From contig CACXGS010000270.1 in NCBI GenBank assembly GCA_902767195.1, positions 1 through 12,253 on the forward strand: a stretch of 12,253 nucleotides of DNA. The letters are read 5' to 3'. Numbering within the stretch: position 1 is the first letter of the stretch; every line of letters begins with the position of its first letter. Under the pieces are notes generated by a model. The model had not been told where the DNA came from, searched no databases, and saw only the letters and a program-made list of their open reading frames with translations. The DNA comes from an uncultured Lachnospiraceae bacterium. Its GTDB lineage: Bacteria; Bacillota_A; Clostridia; Lachnospirales; Lachnospiraceae. Below are positions 6,700 through 12,253 of this stretch, one piece after another. Position numbers and translations under genes: made by a program.

Positions 6700-8073
6700 A
6701 TGAACTATTATCTTGCGATTGATATCGGTGCTTCCAGCGGACGTCATATGCTGTGCCATCTGGAAGACGGGAAGATGATCCTGGAAGAGATCTATCGTTT
6801 CCCTAACGGAATGAAAAATGTAGAAGGTTCGCTGTGCTGGGATATTCCGGAACTGTTTTCCCATATCAAAGCCGGTATGAAAAAATGTAGTGAGATCGGT
6901 AAAATACCGGTTTCCATGGGAATTGATACCTGGGCCGTTGACTATGTTCTGCTGGACAAGGATGACCAGATCATCGGAAAAACTTACGGCTATCGCGACA
7001 GCCGTACAGAAGGTATGGATGAACAGGTATATCGTCAGATTTCCAAGCAGATTCTTTACGCCAAGACCGGCATTCAGAAACAGCTGTTTAATACCATCTA
7101 TCAGCTGATGGCAGTGAAAGTACAGGAGAGCGGGAATCTGGAGAAGGCAGAGACCATGCTCCTGATTCCGGATTATTTCAACTTCCTTCTGACTGGTGTA
7201 AAGATGACCGAATATACGAATGCTACTACAACGCAGCTGGTAAGTCCGGCCACAAAGGACTGGGATGAATACATCATCGAACGTCTGGGATATCCCCGGC
7301 GAATCTTTACAAAGATTGAAAAGCCCGGAACACTGGTAGGACGTCTCACAAAAGAGATGGAAGAAGTAGACGAAATTCGCGACGATTTGAAGACAGATGC
7401 AGAGTGGATTGAGATTGGAACAGAAGTACCGAAGCTGGCAAAGGAATATTTCCTGGTAACAGGCAGCGGCAAGTATTTCCGGAATGTGATCCTGGATCCG
7501 GAAGATTCCATCTGTGTCATCGAACTCGATGAGACCGGAACCAAATACCGTATTCTCTGGGGTCTTGTGAATGGTGGAAAGCCAACCAGCGAACTCCCTT
7601 CTCATCTGATGAATCATGCAGTAAAAATGATTGCCAGTGGCGGAAAACATCGTGTCATTTACCATGCACATACTACCAATACCATCGCTTTGACTTTCGT
7701 TCTTCCTCTGACTGATGAAGCATTTACAAGAGAACTTTGGGAAATGGCAACGGAATGTCCGGTTGTGTTCCCTTCCGGAATCGGTGTAGTAGGCTGGATG
7801 GTTCCCGGCGGAAGAGATATCGCTGTTGCTACCAGTGAACTGATGAAGAGTTATGATGTAGCGATCTGGGCTCATCATGGCATGTTCTGTTCCGGTGAGG
7901 ACTTCGATTTAACCTTCGGACTGATGCATACCGTTGAGAAGTCTGCGGAGATCCTTGTCAAGACATTATCCATGACTTCCGAGAAGAGACAGACAATTAC
8001 ACCGGATGATTTCAGAGCACTTGCTAAAGATTTCCACGTTGAACTTCCGGAGAAGTTCCTCTATGAGAAATAG
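6700..8073 (+). CDS. rhaB-rhaD: Chimeric rhamnulokinase (N-half) - rhamnulose-1-phosphate aldolase fusion, both parts truncated
   Basis: One 457-codon frame joins two L-rhamnose catabolic enzymes. Residues 1 to about 214 are the N-terminal FGGY-kinase domain of RhaB, with DIGASSGR at 8-15, GIDTWAVDY at 74-82 and GYRDSRT at 97-103. RhaB is normally about 480-490 residues; here the second domain, with the catalytic Asp of the HDTASA motif and the ATP site, is absent. From about residue 215 the sequence is RhaD, with TGSGKYFRN (254-262), Glu298 in TSELPSH, zinc ligands His322 and His324 in YHAHTTN, and His393 in AHHGMF. It lacks about the first 35 residues of the aldolase, including the phosphate-binding NGGN loop. 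The kinase half cannot be active; aldolase activity is doubtful. AGGGGGT is its ribosome site. It looks like an in-frame deletion product, possibly spanning rhaA. Confidence 0.88.
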   Translation: MNYYLAIDIGASSGRHMLCHLEDGKMILEEIYRFPNGMKNVEGSLCWDIPELFSHIKAGMKKCSEIGKIPVSMGIDTWAVDYVLLDKDDQIIGKTYGYRDSRTEGMDEQVYRQISKQILYAKTGIQKQLFNTIYQLMAVKVQESGNLEKAETMLLIPDYFNFLLTGVKMTEYTNATTTQLVSPATKDWDEYIIERLGYPRRIFTKIEKPGTLVGRLTKEMEEVDEIRDDLKTDAEWIEIGTEVPKLAKEYFLVTGSGKYFRNVILDPEDSICVIELDETGTKYRILWGLVNGGKPTSELPSHLMNHAVKMIASGGKHRVIYHAHTTNTIALTFVLPLTDEAFTRELWEMATECPVVFPSGIGVVGWMVPGGRDIAVATSELMKSYDVAIWAHHGMFCSGEDFDLTFGLMHTVEKSAEILVKTLSMTSEKRQTITPDDFRALAKDFHVELPEKFLYEK

Positions 8074-8629
8074 GAGCTCCATTTCACTAAATAAAAAAAC
8101 CAATAATCTTCATCGGTTTATTGCTGCTGCATCCACCTGCCTGGAGCGGACGACTTTTGATAAGCTCACTGTCTGGCAGATTGTCAGTGAGGCAGGCTTG
8201 AGCAGACAGACTTTTTATCGTTGCTGCAACAATAAGTTTGACCTCCTGAACCGGTATATCAGTGAGCTCATTGAATTATCCTTTAACCGTGCGGAAAAGG
8301 AAGGAGCCATGAGCAGGTTTCCGGAATACCTGGTCCGCCAGTTGGAACCGGAACGGGAACTGTTTGCGGCTGCCGGAATATCCGGTGAATACGAAAGCCC
8401 TGTCAGCACGACGAAAAGAAGCCTGTATAACCGGTTTATGAAATATGTTTTCGAGAATGGGTGCAGGATGGACCGTTATCAGGAAGATTTGCTGGATGTA
8501 TATTGTGAAGCCTTTGTTTACATTTTAAGAAGGTGGTGTCTCCATGATATCGAGGGAGACAGTGCGGATATCGCTGCAAGGATTCTGGATATGATGCCGG
8601 TGAAGATAAAAAAGATTCTCCTCTTATAG
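8063..8629 (+). CDS. TetR/AcrR-family transcriptional regulator
   Basis: The 188-residue product has the TetR DNA-binding signature near its N-terminus: LTVWQIVSEAGLSRQTFYRC followed by NNKFDLLNRY (about 35-65). The C-terminal ligand/dimerisation part is helical and unrecognised. The frame is open from 8006, but the ATG at 8063 gives the normal TetR start and follows GGAGAAG. It overlaps the last 11 bases of the RhaB-RhaD frame in another register, which implies translational coupling, so it probably belonged to the rhamnose operon. TetR-type regulation of rhamnose genes is not the usual arrangement, so its target is uncertain. No operator is evident. Confidence 0.85.
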   Translation: MRNRSSISLNKKTNNLHRFIAAASTCLERTTFDKLTVWQIVSEAGLSRQTFYRCCNNKFDLLNRYISELIELSFNRAEKEGAMSRFPEYLVRQLEPERELFAAAGISGEYESPVSTTKRSLYNRFMKYVFENGCRMDRYQEDLLDVYCEAFVYILRRWCLHDIEGDSADIAARILDMMPVKIKKILLL

Positions 8630-8652
8630 TATATATATATATTGAATCAGGA

Positions 8653-8691
8653 AAAAGCGGAAAGAGAAGTGCTTCTTCTCTTTCCGCTTTT
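8653..8691 (+). terminator. Long-stem terminator after the TetR gene
   Basis: A perfect 17-bp stem, starting AAAAGCGGAAAGAGAAG and closing with its exact complement, encloses a 5-base loop. The T-run at its 3' end is part of the stem. A short (TA)n run at 8630-8642 precedes it. It ends the rhamnose/TetR unit. Confidence 0.85.
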
Positions 8692-8709
8692 CCTGTTCTG
8701 TGATATAAT
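8681..8709 (+). promoter_or_regulatory. Probable promoter for glgB
   Basis: TATAAT (8704-8709), preceded by TGA (extended -10), has a weak -35 (TTTCCG at 8681-8686) at 17 bases. The -35 overlaps the preceding terminator stem. Transcription would start near 8716, right at the base of the hairpin at 8717-8763. Confidence 0.55.
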
Positions 8710-8716
8710 TATTGTC

Positions 8717-8763
8717 AGAATTGCGGAAGCTGCTTAACGCCGGCTTACTCCGCAATCCATTCT
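8717..8763 (+). other. Hairpin at the 5' end of the glgB leader
   Basis: ATTGCGGA (8720-8727) pairs perfectly with TCCGCAAT (8749-8756). Flanking AGAAT/ATTCT and inner AGC/GCT could extend it with bulges. It has no T-tract and lies about 70 bases before the glgB start, so it is not a simple terminator. It may stabilise the transcript end or serve regulation; it matches no riboswitch I know. Confidence 0.5.
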
Positions 8764-8833
8764 GGACATATTTATTTTTAACCAGGATAATGCTGCTCGT
8801 TACTCAGGAGAAGGATAATATAGGAGGGTGATT

Positions 8834-10747
8834 ATGGCAGAGAATAATGACTTGAATTTTGTAACAGAATATGATCAGTATCTGTTCGGAACAGGTACAC
8901 ATTACGATATCTATAATAAGCTGGGAGCTCATGTCCTGACCCATGAAGGGAAAAAAGGGGTTTATTTTGCTGTGTGGGCACCCAAAGCGGAAGCAGTTCA
9001 TATTGTAGGTGATTTTAATGGCTGGAATGAAGAGGCAACACCTATGAAGAGACTGGAGCCTCTTGGCATCTATGAACTGTTTATTCCCGGATTCAAGGAA
9101 GGCCAGATATACAAGTACTGTATTACCACCCAGAAGGGAGAGAAGATCCAGAAAGTCGATCCTTTTGCTTTCCAGGCAGAGAAGCGGCCCAACAATGCTT
9201 CCGTGGTAGCTGATCTTTCCAACCTGCGTTGGAGCGATAAGAAGTGGATGGATAAGAGGGTGAAGTTCTCCCCCCGTAAGAGTGCCATGACGGTATATGA
9301 AGTTCATCCCGGTTCCTGGATGCGCCATCCGGTATCGGAGGAGGACAAGGACGGTTATTATAATTACAGGGAACTGGCAGTAAAGCTGACAGAGTATGTA
9401 AAGAAGATGGGCTATACCCATGTGGAATTGATGGGTATCGCAGAACATCCTTTTGACGGATCATGGGGATATCAGGTGACCAATTATTTTGCACCCACAT
9501 CCCGCCACGGAACCCCTAAAGATTTCCAGTTCTTTGTGAATTATCTGCATAAGAACAATATTGGTATCATCCTTGACTGGGTGCCCGCTCATTTCCCCAG
9601 AGACCAGTTCGGCCTGGCGGAGTTTGACGGAACCTGCCTTTACGAGTATGCCGATCCCCGTAAGGGAGAGCATCCCGACTGGGGAACCAAGGTCTTCGAT
9701 TTCAGCAAGACCGAGGTGAAGAACTTCCTGATATCCAATGCCCTTTACTGGGTGGAGAAGTTCCACATCGATGGTCTTCGGGTCGATGCTGTAGCCTCCA
9801 TGCTTTATCTGGACTATGGAAGAGAGGACGGACAATGGGTTGCCAACCAGTATGGCGGCAATGAGAACCTGGAAGCTATCGAGTTCTTTAAGCATCTGAA
9901 TACAGTGGTCAAAGGACGGAATCCAGGTGTGGTCATGATTGCGGAGGAGTCCACGGCATGGCCTAAGATTACAGATCAGGCCCAGTACGGAGGCCTGGAC
10001 TTCAGCCTCAAGTGGAATATGGGCTGGATGCATGATTTCCTGGAATATGTGAAGCTGGATCCCATCTACCGGAAGGGCTGCCACAATAAGATGACTTTTG
10101 CTATGAGCTATGCATATTCTGAGAACTATATGCTGGTCCTCTCCCACGATGAAGTGGTCCACCTGAAATGTTCCATGCTGGAGAAGATGCCGGGTCTTTA
10201 TGACGACAAGTTCCGCAACCTCATGGTTGCCTATGCCTTTATGTTCGGTCATCCGGGCAAGAAGCTCCTTTTTATGGGCCAGGAGTTCGGCCAGCACAGA
10301 GAGTGGAGCGAGGCCAGGGAGCTTGACTGGTTCCTCCTTGCCAAGGACCGCAACCGGTGGATGCAGGATTATGTAAGGGATCTCCTTCATCTTTACAAGA
10401 GCAACAAGTGCCTTTATGAGTATGATTGCTGGCCGGAGGGCTTTGAGTGGATTAATGCCGATGATGCGGATCGCAGTATTTTCTCCTTCGTCCGTCATTC
10501 AGAGAACGGCAGGAACAACATGCTTTTCGTCTGCAACTTCACTCCGGTAGCCCGTCCGGATTACCGTGTTGGGACTACATGCTTGAGAAAACATACTCTG
10601 GTCCTGAACAGTGATGATCCGAAATATGGCGGAACCGGCCAGGAGAGACCGCTCACCTATAAGCCGGTTAAGTCTGAGTGTGATGGGAAGCCCTTCTCGA
10701 TTGCTTATGATCTGCCGGCCTACGGAGTAGCCGTATTTAAGTATTAG
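8834..10747 (+). CDS. glgB: 1,4-alpha-glucan (glycogen) branching enzyme
   Basis: This 637-residue GH13 enzyme introduces alpha-1,6 branches into glycogen-type glucan in the cytoplasm. The N-terminal part is a CBM48-type domain (YFAVWAPKAEAVHIVGDFN, about 44-62). The four GH13 motifs follow: DWVPAHF (248-254), DGLRVDAV with nucleophile Asp318, AEES with acid Glu371, and SHDEVVH with His438-Asp439. The GSWGYQ segment typical of branching enzymes is at 209-214. Family members of this type are 630-650 residues, so it is complete. After HDEVVH it reads LKCSM where many branching enzymes have a glycine first. GTG at 8828 is possible, but AGGAGGG places the ATG at 8834. No other glycogen genes are in the window. 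A C39-like gene follows after 47 bases without a terminator. Confidence 0.96.
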   Translation: MAENNDLNFVTEYDQYLFGTGTHYDIYNKLGAHVLTHEGKKGVYFAVWAPKAEAVHIVGDFNGWNEEATPMKRLEPLGIYELFIPGFKEGQIYKYCITTQKGEKIQKVDPFAFQAEKRPNNASVVADLSNLRWSDKKWMDKRVKFSPRKSAMTVYEVHPGSWMRHPVSEEDKDGYYNYRELAVKLTEYVKKMGYTHVELMGIAEHPFDGSWGYQVTNYFAPTSRHGTPKDFQFFVNYLHKNNIGIILDWVPAHFPRDQFGLAEFDGTCLYEYADPRKGEHPDWGTKVFDFSKTEVKNFLISNALYWVEKFHIDGLRVDAVASMLYLDYGREDGQWVANQYGGNENLEAIEFFKHLNTVVKGRNPGVVMIAEESTAWPKITDQAQYGGLDFSLKWNMGWMHDFLEYVKLDPIYRKGCHNKMTFAMSYAYSENYMLVLSHDEVVHLKCSMLEKMPGLYDDKFRNLMVAYAFMFGHPGKKLLFMGQEFGQHREWSEARELDWFLLAKDRNRWMQDYVRDLLHLYKSNKCLYEYDCWPEGFEWINADDADRSIFSFVRHSENGRNNMLFVCNFTPVARPDYRVGTTCLRKHTLVLNSDDPKYGGTGQERPLTYKPVKSECDGKPFSIAYDLPAYGVAVFKY

Positions 10748-10794
10748 GATGCAGCTTCTCTGCCCGATTAAGGAAAACATCACAGGAGTACTAT

Positions 10795-11613
10795 ATGAAT
10801 AATATAAAGTCGGTTACTCTTCAGAGGAACCGAGACGATAAGGGGGATTATTATCTGACTTTCAGAGGTAATCCCTCTGTTCTTAATGATGAAGAAGTAT
10901 TTGTGAAAATGGTTAATGCTCCGGAAGCCGGAGGATCTTCAGAGGGAAAGAAGGGGAGAGCGGAACGCATCTTCCCGGTTTTCCGGCAAAATGCCATGAA
11001 TTACGGAGAGTACAGTGAATATATCAGAGATCATGGCTGCGCCTGCTGCAGCCTGACCAGCATGCTGGCGGCTTACTGCCCTCAATATCGTAACCTTCGG
11101 CCGGAGGAGACCATCACCCGGGTGGAGCGGAAGCATTTTCCGGAGAACATCTGGAAGAAAAACTATGGTAAACCGGAGAAGAAGCAGATGCCAGTGACTC
11201 TTTACGGTATTTCCCGCATATTTGAAGAGGAAGGAATTCTCAACCGCTATGTGGGACCTTTCCGGGATCGTGAGGCAGAGAGAGAGATCCGCGATCATCT
11301 GAGGAGAGGGATGCCCGTATTGGTGGAGGCCAGCCGGCTCCGCCGCTGGAAAGGACTTCCGGTGTCCCTGAATGACCGGAAATATGCGGGCTCTTATCAC
11401 ACCATGATCCTTCTGGGACTTGATAAGAAAGGCTATGTTATCTTCACCGATTCTGCCACCAGAGACTGGGCCGGTGACCGGCAGAGACTGAAGCGGGACA
11501 GCCTGCCCAACATGATTTCCTATATGTTCCCGCAGATAAACAGAAAAGCCACCAACCTGTACTACGATCATCGGTGGAATACCGGTGGATATTTATTGAC
11601 AAATGTATTTTGA
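10795..11613 (+). CDS. C39-like cysteine-peptidase domain protein without signal peptide
   Basis: This 272-residue protein is a paralogue of the C-terminal domain of the secreted protein at 3731-5176. Shared landmarks in the same order are HGC with candidate nucleophile Cys82, ITRVERKHF / WKKNY, MPVTLYGIS (132-140), F-D-x-x-A...HLRRGMPV, SYHTM with His202, TDSATR with Asp219, QRLK, YMFP and GGYLL. It has no signal peptide and no Big2 domains; its first 60 residues are hydrophilic and unrecognised, so it should stay in the cytoplasm unless exported unconventionally. Cys84, Cys85 and Cys95 lie near the candidate nucleophile. AGGAG at 7 bases supports the start. It follows glgB by 47 bases and may be co-transcribed. 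The fold assignment is fairly sure; activity and substrate are unknown. Confidence 0.8.
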   Translation: MNNIKSVTLQRNRDDKGDYYLTFRGNPSVLNDEEVFVKMVNAPEAGGSSEGKKGRAERIFPVFRQNAMNYGEYSEYIRDHGCACCSLTSMLAAYCPQYRNLRPEETITRVERKHFPENIWKKNYGKPEKKQMPVTLYGISRIFEEEGILNRYVGPFRDREAEREIRDHLRRGMPVLVEASRLRRWKGLPVSLNDRKYAGSYHTMILLGLDKKGYVIFTDSATRDWAGDRQRLKRDSLPNMISYMFPQINRKATNLYYDHRWNTGGYLLTNVF

Positions 11614-11625
11614 TTATTATATATT
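11596..11625 (+). promoter_or_regulatory. Promoter for tyrS inside the end of the C39-like gene
   Basis: TTGACA (11596-11601) is a perfect -35 overlapping the last codons of the preceding gene. The -10 is TATATT at 18 bases (11620-11625) or TATATA at 16 bases. Transcription would start near 11632, just before the long hairpin. Confidence 0.55.
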
Positions 11626-11637
11626 TTTATAAGTCCA

Positions 11638-11694
11638 GTCTCAAAGCAGAGACAGATGCGTGCTCGCACGCACATCTGTCTCTGCTTTAGAGAC
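11638..11694 (+). other. Long near-perfect hairpin in the tyrS leader
   Basis: A 16-bp perfect stem (11643-11658 with 11673-11688) continues inward through a CA bulge as CGTG/CACG, and outward through one bulged A as GTCTC/GAGAC, giving about 25 bp. No T-tract follows, so it is not a standard forward terminator. It stands between the C39-like gene and tyrS and would lie at the 5' end of a tyrS transcript. It lacks the conserved T-box antiterminator sequence. Confidence 0.7.
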
Positions 11695-11715
11695 GACAAG
11701 CAAAATCGAGAAGAA

Positions 11716-11727
11716 GCACGAAAGTGC
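11716..11727 (+). other. Small GNRA-loop hairpin before tyrS
   Basis: GCAC-GAAA-GTGC forms a 4-bp stem with a GNRA tetraloop, 12 bases before the tyrS ribosome site. It is too weak to be a terminator, and any role is uncertain. Confidence 0.35.
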
Positions 11728-11753
11728 GGAATAATTAACAGGAGGTTAAGGAC

Positions 11754-12253
11754 ATGCAAATATATGATGAATTGGTCGCCAGAGGCCTGATTGCCCAGGT
11801 GACCAATGAGGAAGAGATAAAGAAGATGGTCAACGAGGGAAAAGCAGTCTTTTATATTGGCTTTGACCCTACAGCCGACAGTCTTCATGTGGGACATTTT
11901 ATGGCCCTCTGCCTGATGAAACGCCTTCAGATGGCAGGGAACAAGCCCATCGCCCTTCTTGGCGGAGGAACCGGAATGATCGGAGATCCCTCCGGAAGAA
12001 CCAATATGCGTCAGATGATGACCAAAGAGACCATCGCTCACAATATCGAATGTTTTAAGAAACAGATGAGCCGCTTTATCGACTTCTCTGACGGTAAGGC
12101 TTTGATGGTTAATAATGCCGACTGGCTGCTGGATCTGAACTACGTGGAACTTCTTCGGGAAGTGGGTGCATGTTTCTCTGTCAACACCATGCTCCGTGCT
12201 GAGTGCTACAAGCAGCGTATGGAGAAGGGACTTTCCTTCCTTGAGTTCAACTA
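11754..12253 (+). CDS. tyrS: Tyrosyl-tRNA synthetase (N-terminal part, runs off right edge)
   Basis: The 166 visible codons encode the N-terminal part of the class I synthetase that charges tRNA-Tyr with tyrosine. The start [20 protein letters not shown] is typical of the bacterial TyrS type. The class I HIGH motif appears as HVGH at residues 45-48 in [14 protein letters not shown], and the nucleotide-binding GDPSGR is at 77-82. The KMSKS loop and the tRNA-binding S4 domain lie beyond the window. AGGAGG (11740-11745) at 8 bases fixes the start. Firmicute tyrS genes are often controlled by a tyrosine T-box, but no T-box signature is visible in the roughly 120-nt leader. Confidence 0.95.
   Translation, partial: MQIYDELVARGLIAQVTNEEEIKKMVNEGKAVFYIGFDPTADSLHVGHFMALCLMKRLQMAGNKPIALLGGGTGMIGDPSGRTNMRQMMTKETIAHNIECFKKQMSRFIDFSDGKALMVNNADWLLDLNYVELLREVGACFSVNTMLRAECYKQRMEKGLSFLEFN

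Noticed and set aside
6682..7878. A 398-codon open frame antisense to the RhaB-RhaD chimera
   Set aside because: It is the mirror of a strongly supported coding frame, has no ribosome site, and its translation is rich in Cys, His and Phe without any recognisable domain.
9461..10498. A 345-codon open frame antisense to glgB
   Set aside because: It lies wholly inside glgB, whose catalytic motifs are intact. The antisense product has no recognisable features or start signal.
11614..11753. Tyrosine T-box riboswitch before tyrS
   Set aside because: No TGGNACC-type antiterminator sequence, no U-tailed terminator and too little space for stem I.
1..12253. CRISPR array, insertion sequence, prophage or tRNA genes
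   Set aside because: No regularly spaced repeats, transposase or integrase motifs, or tRNA-like sequences were seen by eye. A covariance-model scan was not possible.

Overview
The window reads as a chromosomal segment of a low-to-moderate GC Gram-positive anaerobe, most like a gut or rumen Clostridium relative (Lachnospiraceae-type). The reasons are strong AGGAGG-like ribosome sites, near-consensus SigA promoters, U-tailed terminators, secreted proteins with bacterial Ig-like (Big2) domains, and a diol dehydratase reactivase. The taxonomic call is inference from gene content only.

Left part (1-2980). A secreted protein of unknown function runs leftward off the window edge. It is divergent from a diol/glycerol dehydratase reactivase large subunit (ddrA-like) that stands alone, with neither its small subunit nor a dehydratase beside it. 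A 445-base AT-rich gap between them holds one good promoter for each direction and a small palindrome. A clear terminator closes ddrA.

Middle (3000-6350). A consensus promoter drives a compact operon: a leaderless SGNH hydrolase, a secreted three-Big2 protein ending in a C39-like cysteine-peptidase domain, and the branched-chain aminotransferase ilvE. ilvE also appears to have its own promoter inside the end of the peptidase gene. A 12-bp terminator ends the unit.

L-rhamnose remnant (6440-8690). A ribosome site leads into an L-rhamnose mutarotase (rhaM) that has lost about its first third. It is followed by one open frame that joins the N-terminal half of rhamnulokinase (RhaB) to rhamnulose-1-phosphate aldolase (RhaD) lacking about its first 35 residues. 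A TetR-type regulator overlaps the end of this chimera. The picture is a rhamnose operon reduced by deletions, with one junction inside a still-open frame. Rhamnose breakdown yields 1,2-propanediol, the substrate of the dehydratase that ddrA would reactivate, so the two may be leftovers or parts of one pathway (inference).

Right part (8700-12253). The glycogen branching enzyme glgB has a hairpin at the start of its leader. Next comes a second C39-like protein, clearly paralogous to the secreted one but without a signal peptide. The window ends inside tyrS, whose leader carries a long perfect hairpin and no recognisable T-box.

Most notable points: the RhaB-RhaD chimera, the pair of C39-like paralogues placed in different compartments, and the solitary ddrA.
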